Program-made: the position numbers and the translations under genes | The notes under the pieces: model-generated | Seen by the model: only the letters and a program-made list of their open reading frames with translations | What the model was told of the DNA's origin: nothing | The model's database searches: none | Source of the DNA: JBOGJG01 sp050747825 | Lineage (GTDB): Bacteria > Acidobacteriota > UBA6911 > RPQK01 > JBOGJG01 | NCBI GenBank assembly: GCA_050747825.1 | Contig: JBOGJG010000168.1 | Location: 1-5,569, forward strand | DNA length: 5,569 nucleotides | Direction: 5' to 3' | In this document: positions 1 to 4,956 of the stretch, in pieces | Numbering within the stretch: the stretch's first letter is position 1 | Layout of the letters: the number at the start of each line of letters is the position of its first letter

Positions 1-17
1 AACGTATGGAGGAGATC

Positions 18-389
18 ATGTGTGACTATTCACTGGAAACGTATCGCAGCCGACCGGCGCAACTCGGCGAGAGATATGAGACACATCAGTTCCAGAGCCG
101 CAGCATCGGCTTCATTGCCCCCGGCGACCCTTCAATAGCCGTGTGCATGGCCTGTGACACGAAGCTGAGGCTCGAAGGGATCCCTGAAAGCGTCCAAAGA
201 GCCCACGGCGTGTCGGCAGAGGAAGACGTTACCTTCATCCGATTGGAGAACGGCCCGCACCACGATGGAGTGCGCTTCGCCAACGGTGGGGAAGTGACGC
301 TGCAAGAGCTTGGTCCGAACGTGAAGGGCTATCTCTCTAACGCCCTGTTGTCGCCGGTTTGGATGCGGGAAACAGCCGTATTGGTCTAA
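18..389 (+). CDS. Conserved hypothetical 'CDYSL' family protein, 123 aa
   Basis: This small, probably cytosolic protein has no known function. It begins MCDYSL, has an Arg-Pro-Ala at residues 12-14, a GFIAPGDP stretch (31-38) followed by AVC, and a His-His-Asp-Gly at 81-84 leading into FANGGEVTLQEL. From memory this layout matches a short family common in Rhizobiales; no search was run. No signal peptide or membrane segment is visible. The start at 18 is preferred over the in-frame ATG at 6 because a strong ribosome site, GGAGGAG (8-14), lies 3 bases upstream of it and overlaps the earlier ATG, and because the family begins at MCDYSL. The last 20 or so residues do not resemble the family ending as I remember it, and a coding-like stretch continues in the +1 frame beyond the stop, so the C-terminus may have been altered by a frameshift. 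Confidence 0.8.
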   Translation: MCDYSLETYRSRPAQLGERYETHQFQSRSIGFIAPGDPSIAVCMACDTKLRLEGIPESVQRAHGVSAEEDVTFIRLENGPHHDGVRFANGGEVTLQELGPNVKGYLSNALLSPVWMRETAVLV

Positions 390-516
390 ACGCGAGGAAA
401 AGGCCGATTGGGACAAAGCTGACGACATAGCCAACCGCCCCGAGGGTATCGCTCTCGAGGACGGGAGCCTGATTTATTGCGCGAGCGCGGGGTTACGTAG
501 CTCACCTGGCCGGGGA
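325..516 (+). pseudogene. Coding-like fragment without a start codon (possible frameshifted gene tail)
   Basis: The frame starting at 325 (just after a stop at 322-324) stays open to 702, where it runs antiparallel to the next gene. From about 379 to 489 it reads like real protein, with segments such as SKREEKADWDKADDIANRPE and GIALEDGSLIY. In the 33 codons from 394, 24 end in G or C, as expected for coding sequence here. No ATG, GTG or TTG occurs in this frame between 325 and the TTG at 517, so the stretch cannot be translated alone. It could be the tail of the upstream 123-aa gene after a frameshift, or the remnant of a separate deleted gene. I recognise no family. A chance open frame remains possible. 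Confidence 0.3.
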
Positions 517-564
517 TTGCTGCATTGCGAGACTAATGGCTCGCTATTCCCGGTGGCGCTCTCG

Positions 565-582
565 CCTTTAGGGCCTTTAGGG
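565..582. repeat. Two tandem copies of a 9-base unit, CCTTTAGGG
   Basis: CCTTTAGGG occurs at 565-573 and again at 574-582, each preceded by G. Read on the minus strand, each copy gives Pro followed by TAA in the frame of the small minus-strand gene. That gene therefore ends at the first TAA (579-577) and has a second in-frame TAA nine bases later. The duplication is probably a small slippage event. A short GGCG/CGCC stem (555-566) lies just downstream on the minus strand, but it has no T-run. Confidence 0.6.
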
Positions 583-795
583 ATTCAGGGCCTTCCATTC
601 GACTATATGATTTGGATAGCGGCGGTCGCGGTACGCTTCTGCCCATGTCACCAAGGCAGCAAATTCCTTCTTGTCATGATCCGGGCTGCCGGGCAGGGGT
701 AAGTCAGTCTCCACCCGCAGAAACCCCACATGATGTCTGCCAGGTTCCCAGCGGTACCCTGGCTTAATTGCCATTACATGCTTGGGATATTTCAT
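577..795 (-). CDS. Small hypothetical protein, 72 aa
   Basis: Unrecognised small protein. It starts MKYPKHVM and is rich in basic and aromatic residues, with KPGYRW (11-16), a His-His at 21-22, a Pro-rich DLPLPGSPDHDKKEF (31-45), and a C-terminal half that could form one helix (TWAEAYRDRRY, 50-60) before ending WKALNP. No membrane segment, signal peptide or cysteine pair is visible. The start at 795 is chosen over upstream in-frame starts because GAGGAG (complement of 802-807) sits 6 bases before it; the longer reading would run into the neighbouring divergent gene. It is transcribed away from the broken M41-like gene with about 100 bases between the starts. Nothing in the sequence points to a function; the good ribosome site is the main support that it is real. 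Confidence 0.6.
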   Translation of the reverse strand: MKYPKHVMAIKPGYRWEPGRHHVGFLRVETDLPLPGSPDHDKKEFAALVTWAEAYRDRRYPNHIVEWKALNP

Positions 796-803
796 GGCGC
801 ACT

Positions 804-833
804 CCTCATGCCTTCCTCTATGCATATATGAGG
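804..833. repeat. Inverted repeat CCTCAT/ATGAGG in the divergent intergenic region
   Basis: CCTCAT (804-809) and ATGAGG (828-833) are perfect complements separated by 18 bases that include the palindrome ATGCAT (820-825). The repeat lies in the leader of the small minus-strand gene, and in its mRNA the downstream arm overlaps the ribosome site GAGGAG. It could be an operator between divergent genes or a weak translational control hairpin, but a 6-bp repeat can also arise by chance. A second small stem, GGCGC/GCGCC (834-849), follows immediately. Confidence 0.3.
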
Positions 834-894
834 GGCGCGCCATTGCGCCACTGGCTGCCACAATTAAAGAGTGAGGCACTACCCGAGACGACGA

Positions 895-1441
895 ATGAAG
901 GACGAGGACGTAGATCAGCGTCACGCCGCCGCCTATCACGTGGCGGGCCAGGCCGTCATGGCGTTCTATCTCGGGGGCTGGGTCAATGACGAAGGGGTAG
1001 AGATTGATGAGCGGCGGTACTGCGGCTTATGCTTTCCTTTCGGGCACCGATGCGCAGGCGAAGGAACGCTTCCTGCTGCTATGCGATCTTGCGTGCTGGC
1101 GCGCAGAGCACCTATGGCATGGAAAGGGGTCGAGCCGCGATGGCTACCCTGACGAGGAGCTTTTCGCCGTGCTTGAGGACCGTCGGCAAGGCTCGGACGA
1201 TTACGATGGCGACGATGCGGACGCCGTTGACGCCATGATCAAGATGTCGCCAGCAGCTACCGACGAGGAGCTGGCACAACGCTACACCGACTATTCGGCA
1301 GAGTGCTATGCGATCTTGCGCGAGCCCGCTGTGTGGAGCGCCATCGAGCGCGTTGCTGCCAAGCTCATGGAACGCGGCAGACTGAGCGCAACCGAAGCTC
1401 TGGAAGCTATCGGCGGCGACGCGGCGAAACTCCACCGGTAG
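895..1441 (+). pseudogene. M41 (FtsH-type) peptidase-like zincin relative, frameshifted and with degenerate active site
   Basis: Two frames join into one plausible 181-residue protein if one base is skipped between about 1001 and 1024 (547 bases is 182 codons plus one). Frame A starts at ATG 895 and reads MKDEDVDQRH, then YHVAGQAVMAFYLGG and EIDERRY. Frame B continues AAYAFLSGTDAQ, then LLCDLACWRAEHLWHG, an acidic stretch (GSDDYDGDD), and the ending ILREPAVWSAIERVAAKLME, GRLSATEALEAI. The YHxAGxAV segment followed by a hydrophobic helix, and the Trp-rich C-terminal helices, recall stand-alone M41-like proteins of Rhizobiales. The zinc motif HExGH is HVAGQ here, so both the catalytic Glu and the second His ligand are missing. 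Alternatively frame B is translated separately from TTG 1004 or ATG 1007, with AGGGG (992-996) as ribosome site. The ribosome site for 895 is weak. Decay is the simplest reading. Confidence 0.6.
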
Positions 1442-1455
1442 GGCGCCGGTTTTCT
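1434..1455 (+). terminator. Candidate intrinsic terminator after the M41-like gene
   Basis: ACCGG (1434-1438) pairs with CCGGT (1446-1450) across a 7-base loop and is followed by TTTCT. The stem overlaps the stop codon of the M41-like frame. Five base pairs is short for a terminator, and the T-run is interrupted, so this is only a candidate. Confidence 0.35.
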
Positions 1456-1643
1456 CCGCAGGGACCGATTTCCGCGCAGTCCTTACGCCCCGGCTGCTGC
1501 TGCGTCACAGACGGGGTTCTGCAAGCGCTCTATGGACTGAGGCCTTCGATACCCTATCTCCAACAACGGACCCGCGCTCTTGATGCGCCCTTCGCATGGT
1601 GCCCGCAACTCTGGATCGAAAAATCCCGATCCTGTAGATTTGG
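1456..1643. other. Intergenic stretch with no supported gene; one small hairpin
   Basis: No frame here combines a start, a ribosome site and a recognisable product. The only structure seen is a perfect 6-bp inverted repeat, GGATCG (1613-1618) and CGATCC (1627-1632), with an 8-base A-rich loop, ending 14 bases before the next start codon. It lacks a T-run and is not a terminator for plus-strand transcripts. It could be an operator or a leader hairpin for the downstream two-gene unit. No convincing promoter was seen. Confidence 0.4.
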
Positions 1644-1646
1644 GTG

Positions 1647-1868
1647 ATGCTATTCACCATTGAGTTTTTCCGTCTTCGCGAAGAGGACGGAGCGCACGCT
1701 ACGCTGGATCGGATTACGCAAAGCGGTACCGATCTGGAGAGGGTGAAAGTGAAAGCCCAATCGCTCTTCGAGACATTGAACATGCCACAGAAACCCGATG
1801 GCTTGCGGATTTTGGACCAGGATGGGGATGAAGTATTCTTCTGGACCCCGGGTGCCGACGATGCCTAA
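1647..1868 (+). CDS. Small conserved-looking hypothetical protein, 73 aa
   Basis: A short, probably cytosolic protein. It opens with a beta-like strand (MLFTIEFFRL), continues with a charged helix-like section (residues 15-44, including LERVKVKAQSLFETL), and ends with a second strand motif, GLRILDQDGDEVFFW (52-66). From memory, similar tiny proteins with an xxTIEFF start and an ILDxDGxEV ending occur widely in Rhizobiales as uncharacterised ORFs; the fold suggests a small binding or adaptor protein, which is inference. The start could be ATG 1647 or GTG 1644; neither has a strong ribosome site. The stop overlaps the start of the methyltransferase gene by 8 bases, which implies translational coupling and one operon. 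A role linked to the methyltransferase is possible but unproven. Confidence 0.65.
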   Translation: MLFTIEFFRLREEDGAHATLDRITQSGTDLERVKVKAQSLFETLNMPQKPDGLRILDQDGDEVFFWTPGADDA

Positions 1869-2532
1869 GGATGGCCCTGACTCGGTCGAGGTTCGCAGCC
1901 GGGCCGGCGACGCGCGACAGTTCTCCCCGTCAGCTGCACGCAATTGTGGGCCAATCCGAGAGGTGCTTACTCGGGTTCTGCCGAAGAAGGGCATCGCGCT
2001 CGAAATTGGATCCGGTACCGGGGAACACATCATCTGCTTCGCGAAGGCCCTGCCCGGGCTCGTCTGGCTGCCAAGCGATCCAGACTCGGCCTCGCGCGCC
2101 AGCATTAAGGCGTGGAGTGCCACCGCAGGGCTCGCCAATGTGCGTGCGCCGGTCGCCATCGACGTGCGCGAAGGGGTATGGGGCGTGGAGGACGACGCAC
2201 CATTTGACGCGATGATCTCCTTGAATATGGTCCACATCGCGCCTTGGGAGTCAGCGCTCGGGCTCCTTGCCGGTGCGGGGCGGCTCTTGAGGCCGGACGG
2301 GGTCCTCGTCTTCTACGGCCCCTTCATGCTGGGCGGGACACACACGGCGGCGTCCAATGCCGCCTTCGACGCAGACCTAAAGAGGCGTGACCCGCGCTGG
2401 GGCGTGCGCGACGTAGACGACCTCGTCAGGGAGGGCGCGCTCCGTGGGCTGGAACTGCGCGAGATCGTGAAGATGCCGGCGAACAATCTTTCGCTCGTCT
2501 TTGTCAAGTCGACGCCGGCCATCGTAACGTGA
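1861..2532 (+). CDS. DUF938 (METTL26-like) class I SAM-dependent methyltransferase, 223 aa
   Basis: A Rossmann-fold methyltransferase of the DUF938 family (Pfam PF06080; animal relative METTL26). The substrate is unknown in the family. The signature N-terminal element RQFSPSAARNCGPI (19-32) comes first. Next is motif I, LEIGSGTGEH (47-56), which binds S-adenosylmethionine, and then an acidic WLPSDPD (69-75) that fits the ribose-binding position. Later come FDAMISLNMVHIAPW (115-129), the strand LVFYGPF (149-155) and a C-terminal MPANNLSLVF (205-214). The length is about 220 residues, normal for the family, and nothing is missing. ATG 1861 is chosen over the in-frame 1798 because the longer version lies entirely inside the upstream gene and adds no family-like sequence. 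The start overlaps the upstream stop (1866-1868). In a 40-codon sample from 2041, 32 codons end in G or C, higher than in genes to the right. Confidence 0.92.
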   Translation: MPKDGPDSVEVRSRAGDARQFSPSAARNCGPIREVLTRVLPKKGIALEIGSGTGEHIICFAKALPGLVWLPSDPDSASRASIKAWSATAGLANVRAPVAIDVREGVWGVEDDAPFDAMISLNMVHIAPWESALGLLAGAGRLLRPDGVLVFYGPFMLGGTHTAASNAAFDADLKRRDPRWGVRDVDDLVREGALRGLELREIVKMPANNLSLVFVKSTPAIVT

Positions 2533-2833
2533 CATTTCTCGGCGAGGGAGCCTGCGGTAGTTCGTGTTGCTTCAGAAAGCTGGCTACCTTGCTCTTTCCG
2601 CTGCGGCGGTGCCGGAGCAGGCTCGCTTCCTGCTCCTGACTTTCCTAGCCTTGGGGAGGCGATTAACGAGTGGAGCTTGCCCATGGCAGCCGCAGGATTA
2701 TCCAAGCGAGCGTACCCTGTCGGGCCTTCAGTACCTCATCCCCGGCACAGAGATGCGCACACGTCCGAGTCAACCAAACCGGAGTTTCCGAGAGAAGGTG
2801 AATGACGCTCTGAACCGCTTTGCGACTGAGCCA
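2533..2833. other. Stretch of 300 bases without a confident gene
   Basis: Directly after the methyltransferase stop, the same frame stays open to 2805. It reads plausibly near its end (PDFPSLGEAINEWSLP, then MAAAGLSKRAYPVG), which would allow a 40-residue ORF from ATG 2683 with TGGAG (2671-2675) as ribosome site. No ATG, GTG or TTG precedes 2677 in this frame, and I recognise no family. It may be a gene remnant or noncoding sequence. A second frame (TTG 2564 to 2839) gives a 91-residue product that looks unlike a natural protein. The clear element here is the hairpin at 2614-2636. Confidence 0.4.
2614..2636 (+). terminator. Perfect 8-bp hairpin after the methyltransferase gene; possible terminator or mRNA 3' end
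   Basis: GGAGCAGG (2614-2621) and CCTGCTCC (2629-2636) are exact complements around a 7-base loop (CTCGCTT). The stem is GC-rich and lies 81 bases after the methyltransferase stop, where an operon end is expected. The bases after it (TGACTTTCCT) contain only a short T-run, so it may stabilise a transcript end or be a weak intrinsic terminator rather than a classical one. Confidence 0.45.
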
Positions 2834-2862
2834 TTGTAATTATGCAATCCGCACCTTAGATT
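2834..2862 (+). promoter_or_regulatory. Candidate sigma-70-type promoter for the XRE-like gene
   Basis: TTGTAA (2834-2839) and TAGATT (2857-2862) are separated by exactly 17 bases. Each matches four of six consensus positions. The region is AT-richer than its surroundings. A transcript would begin near 2869 and carry a leader of roughly 140 bases, which contains the hairpins described next. The match is by eye only. Confidence 0.45.
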
Positions 2863-2882
2863 TTGAACACAGCATCAAGAGA

Positions 2883-3006
2883 AGGGCTCTGCCCTCGCCA
2901 ACCTGCTCACCCGGGCAAGGTGGTTTCCCGAAAGGGGATGCGGCCAGTTCGGCAACGAAACGGGTCCGTAGAGAAGCCTCCTCGGTGCTTAGCCGAAGGA
3001 GGTTTT
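2883..3006 (+). promoter_or_regulatory. Structured mRNA leader ending in an SD-sequestering, terminator-like hairpin
   Basis: Potential stems follow one another. (1) AGGGC/GCCCT, 2883-2887 with 2891-2895. (2) An 8-bp stem with two A bulges, 2898-2906 with 2915-2923. (3) A 5-bp stem capped by a GAAA tetraloop, 2925-2938. (4) TGCGG/CCGTA, 2939-2943 with 2966-2970, enclosing a small GTT/AAC stem. (5) A 9-bp stem with one bulged A, 2977-2985 with 2993-3002, followed by TTTT. The descending arm of stem 5 contains AAGGAGG (2996-3002), the ribosome site of the gene at 3010. While folded, it hides that site and resembles an intrinsic terminator. This suggests control at the leader by a protein, ligand, temperature or ribosome movement, or an sRNA that ends here. 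I match it to no known riboswitch class. Pairings were made by eye, without energy calculation. Confidence 0.5.
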
Positions 3007-3009
3007 GTC

Positions 3010-3660
3010 ATGTTTCGATTAGACTTACCCCTGCCCGCTCTCATCTCAGAGCGTTGCAGAGAGCTCGGCCTCACCAGAAGCGAGCTCGTGCTTCGCTGCG
3101 GGTACAATAACATCTCAAAAGGTCTACGCCGGCTCGAGCAGCTCTACATGGGAGACCTGGAGAAGGCGCGCGGGCTCCTCCGCGGATTGCCCAAGGCGCT
3201 GATTCTCCCGCCGGAGACTGTTCAACAGGCGATTGATGAAACAATTCAACAGATGGCCGCAGAGGCCGATGCTCGTTGGCGTGCCTCCTTCCGGCCAGCG
3301 GCCTATCTGCTTGGAACATCGCAGCGCCCATCTCGCATCTTTGATTTTGGTATCACCGGTGGCGCCGATAGATGGCTGAAGATCCCTCTCGATCTCTCAC
3401 AGCCGCCGGAAACATACGCCGAGCAAGCTCTGTCAGTGGTTCGGAGAACGCCGGAGGTGGAGTTCTTCGGCCCGACGACCGGATTTATCGTGAATTACAC
3501 TCCGGACCACGCAGTGCACTTTGACGTGGAGGGTCGGCCTGTCGAGACACTTTCGAGCGCTCATCGCCCTGGTGAGGTCACACTGTCTCTGAGCGGGCGC
3601 CAGTTCTCGGCTGAGAGTCTTGGCAGCGCTGTATGGAGCCGAGTGAGGCTCAAGATCTAA
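3010..3660 (+). CDS. Conserved hypothetical protein with N-terminal XRE-like helix-turn-helix, 216 aa
   Basis: Residues 9-47 resemble a lambda-repressor/XRE helix-turn-helix: ISERCRELG (12-20), LTRSELVLRCGY (21-32), then NISKGLRRLEQLY (34-46) in the place of the recognition helix. Residues 58-100 are helical (GLPKALILPPETVQQAIDET, then MAAEADARWRASF). The C-terminal half looks beta-rich, with FDFGITGG, WLKIPLDLSQPPETYAEQAL and FFGPTTGFIVNYTPDHAVHF. From memory the whole arrangement recurs in Rhizobiales hypothetical proteins; their function is unknown. A DNA-binding role is inferred from the first helices only. The start at 3010 is fixed by AAGGAGG (2996-3002) seven bases upstream; the in-frame extension to 2863 would read through the structured leader. 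It stands alone, with its own leader, and sequestration of its ribosome site suggests post-transcriptional control. Confidence 0.8.
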   Translation: MFRLDLPLPALISERCRELGLTRSELVLRCGYNNISKGLRRLEQLYMGDLEKARGLLRGLPKALILPPETVQQAIDETIQQMAAEADARWRASFRPAAYLLGTSQRPSRIFDFGITGGADRWLKIPLDLSQPPETYAEQALSVVRRTPEVEFFGPTTGFIVNYTPDHAVHFDVEGRPVETLSSAHRPGEVTLSLSGRQFSAESLGSAVWSRVRLKI

Positions 3661-3735
3661 CTAATTTTCGTCGTGACGCCGATTGATGGCTGAATAGGCG
3701 AGATACTGTTCAAGCCGAGAGGGCAAGCGTGGTGA

Positions 3736-3782
3736 GGTCGCGCCTATGCGGGGGTGAGCCTTCGGAGCGACCGTGCTATCAT
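3736..3782 (+). promoter_or_regulatory. Candidate extended -10 promoter with flanking inverted repeat, before the Ntn hydrolase gene
   Basis: TGCTATCAT (3774-3782) resembles an extended -10 element (TG, one base, TATCAT); no good -35 is seen, as is usual for that class. The predicted start near 3789 leaves a leader of about 33 bases. A perfect 6-bp inverted repeat, GGTCGC (3736-3741) and GCGACC (3767-3772), ends just before the element and spans the -35 position. It is therefore placed like an operator, or it could form a stem in read-through RNA. Confidence 0.35.
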
Positions 3783-3821
3783 CGATGTGCCGCGCACAGC
3801 ACTTTGGTGGAGGGTTTTTCG

Positions 3822-4649
3822 ATGACTGTGTGTATTGCTGCTAATTGCGTGAAGTCCACTTGCGTTGTGGTCGCCTCGGACCGGATGGTGACCTTTGGTC
3901 GTATGACCGTTGAGTTCGATCACTGCGAACCAAAAATAGATGTGTTAAGCGATACATGCGTCGCGCTCAGTGCGGGCAATGCAATTATAGCAGATGCGAT
4001 TCTTTCGGGTGAGCTAACTATAGGCCAATTTGCTTTGATTGATCACTGTGCCGAACATCTTCGGGAGCGATTCGTATCAACCCGCCGCCGCATTGTGACA
4101 GAGTGGCTCCTCGAACCGCGAGGCACCACTTTCGATGAGTTTTACAAAGCTGGAGGCATGCAAGGCTTGCCGCCTGAGTTAGCAATGTCTCTCGACGACC
4201 AAGCTCGTGAGCTAGACCTACAGACGGACATCCTTCTTGCGGGCATAGACTCCGAAGGGGCGCACATATACACAATCGAGAACCCAGGCCTTTTGGCGCG
4301 ATGTGATCGGATAGGATATGAAGCCATCGGTAGCGGCGCGCACCACGCAACGATTACTCTGATCCGACAGCATCAAAACAACGCAGTAGGCCTCAACGAA
4401 ACAGTGTTCAACGTTTATTGTGCAAAACGGATTGCTGAATACGCGCCGGGAGTGGGCACAGCTACGGAGATGCGCGTGATCACAAGGCCCGGTGGAATCC
4501 GTTCTTTGAATGGTGATGAACTTAGTCAGCTCTCTGAAATTTTTGACGTGTGGAGTCGACCCAAGACAGACGAGGTGGAAAGGATGTTGAAGGGCCTACC
4601 GTATGAACGTCCTCATGAACCAAAGCTCGCCACCACAGGTGCCGCTTAG
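3822..4649 (+). CDS. Proteasome beta/HslV-like Ntn hydrolase, stand-alone, 275 aa
   Basis: A proteasome-fold N-terminal nucleophile hydrolase. After Met1, Thr2 would be exposed by methionine aminopeptidase and could serve as nucleophile with no propeptide, as in HslV. The strand VVVASDR (15-21) places Asp20, and PKID places Lys38, near the beta-subunit positions D17 and K33. ALSAG (48-52) matches the SAG element. ILLAGIDSEGAHIYTIENPG (137-156) is the familiar beta-hairpin, and AIGSGAHHA (168-176) the GSG motif. These are family-based assignments; Thr2 as nucleophile is inference. At 275 residues it is longer than HslV (about 175), with a charged tail after 225. The start at 3822 has GGAGGG (3809-3814) seven bases upstream; an in-frame start at 3729 adds unlike sequence. 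No ATPase partner or second subunit is adjacent, so any unfoldase must lie elsewhere. Codons are less GC-biased (21 of 40 sampled third positions are G/C). Confidence 0.75.
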   Translation: MTVCIAANCVKSTCVVVASDRMVTFGRMTVEFDHCEPKIDVLSDTCVALSAGNAIIADAILSGELTIGQFALIDHCAEHLRERFVSTRRRIVTEWLLEPRGTTFDEFYKAGGMQGLPPELAMSLDDQARELDLQTDILLAGIDSEGAHIYTIENPGLLARCDRIGYEAIGSGAHHATITLIRQHQNNAVGLNETVFNVYCAKRIAEYAPGVGTATEMRVITRPGGIRSLNGDELSQLSEIFDVWSRPKTDEVERMLKGLPYERPHEPKLATTGAA

Positions 4650-4661
4650 CTGTTTCACGAC

Positions 4662-4683
4662 CCTCCATGCCCGGAGGTTATTT
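4662..4683 (+). terminator. Candidate intrinsic terminator after the Ntn hydrolase gene
   Basis: CCTCC (4662-4666) pairs with GGAGG (4673-4677) across a 6-base loop and is followed by TTATTT. It starts 12 bases after the hydrolase stop codon, the expected position. The stem is short. On the minus strand the same stem lies after the 61-residue gene but has no T-run there. Confidence 0.45.
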
Positions 4684-4703
4684 GAGCATCCGTCCGGGAA
4701 TTC

Positions 4704-4889
4704 TTAAGAGTCATTCAAGAGCTCGGGCTCCCAATCCGATATCGTTTTTCGCCCCGTCTCTTCGTCGTGCCCCACATCGTGCTTGTGGCAGCCCGCATTC
4801 CCCCTGTCGGGGACAATGATGCCAAGCATTTGGGCGCCCGGCGTTATGGCTACAACGGCGGTTTCAGCGTCACTATAGAGAGTGGTCAT
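4704..4889 (-). CDS. Small hypothetical protein, 61 aa, divergent from the nuclease gene
   Basis: Unrecognised small acidic protein. It begins MTTLYSDAETAVVAI, continues with a beta-like MLGIIVPDRG (21-30), and ends with a His/Asp-rich HKHDVGHDEETGRK (35-48) and SDWEPELLNDS. A single Cys34 lies next to the His cluster; metal binding is conceivable but speculative. The frame is open further upstream to 5096, but that part is antiparallel to the start of the nuclease gene, so the ATG at 4889 is preferred; it has GGGGGAG four bases upstream on the minus strand. It converges on the Ntn hydrolase gene and diverges from the nuclease gene with 67 bases between the starts, so those two may share a control region. 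Existence rests on the ribosome site and plausible composition only. Confidence 0.5.
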   Translation of the reverse strand: MTTLYSDAETAVVAITPGAQMLGIIVPDRGNAGCHKHDVGHDEETGRKTISDWEPELLNDS

Positions 4890-4956
4890 AAAACTCCCCC
4901 GGTGAGGAAAATCGAGAGTATCTTCTACTGAGCAATCTTGGCTGAAGGTCACCTCA

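Noticed and set aside
132..434. Minus-strand 100-residue ORF across the CDYSL gene
   Set aside because: It is antiparallel to a gene with a strong ribosome site and family motifs, and its translation does not look like a natural protein.
517..702. Plus-strand 61-residue ORF starting at TTG
   Set aside because: It overlaps the minus-strand 72-residue gene, lacks a good ribosome site, and its sequence after 540 has no protein character; only the upstream part of the same frame is discussed.
1798..1860. Longer start for the methyltransferase
   Set aside because: The extension lies fully inside the upstream small gene and precedes the normal family N-terminus.
1650..2237. Minus-strand 195-residue ORF
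   Set aside because: It lies opposite the 73-residue gene and the DUF938 methyltransferase, whose motifs are unmistakable; it is a shadow of GC-rich coding sequence.
2313..2705. Minus-strand 130-residue ORF
   Set aside because: Mostly opposite the methyltransferase C-terminus, with low-complexity Ser/Pro/Ala composition and no ribosome site seen.
2863..3009. N-terminal extension of the 216-residue protein
   Set aside because: It would translate the hairpin-rich leader and the ribosome site; AAGGAGG seven bases before 3010 decides the start.
3729..3821. N-terminal extension of the Ntn hydrolase
   Set aside because: It would bury the Thr nucleophile behind 32 residues and ignore the GGAGGG site; the promoter candidate also lies within it.
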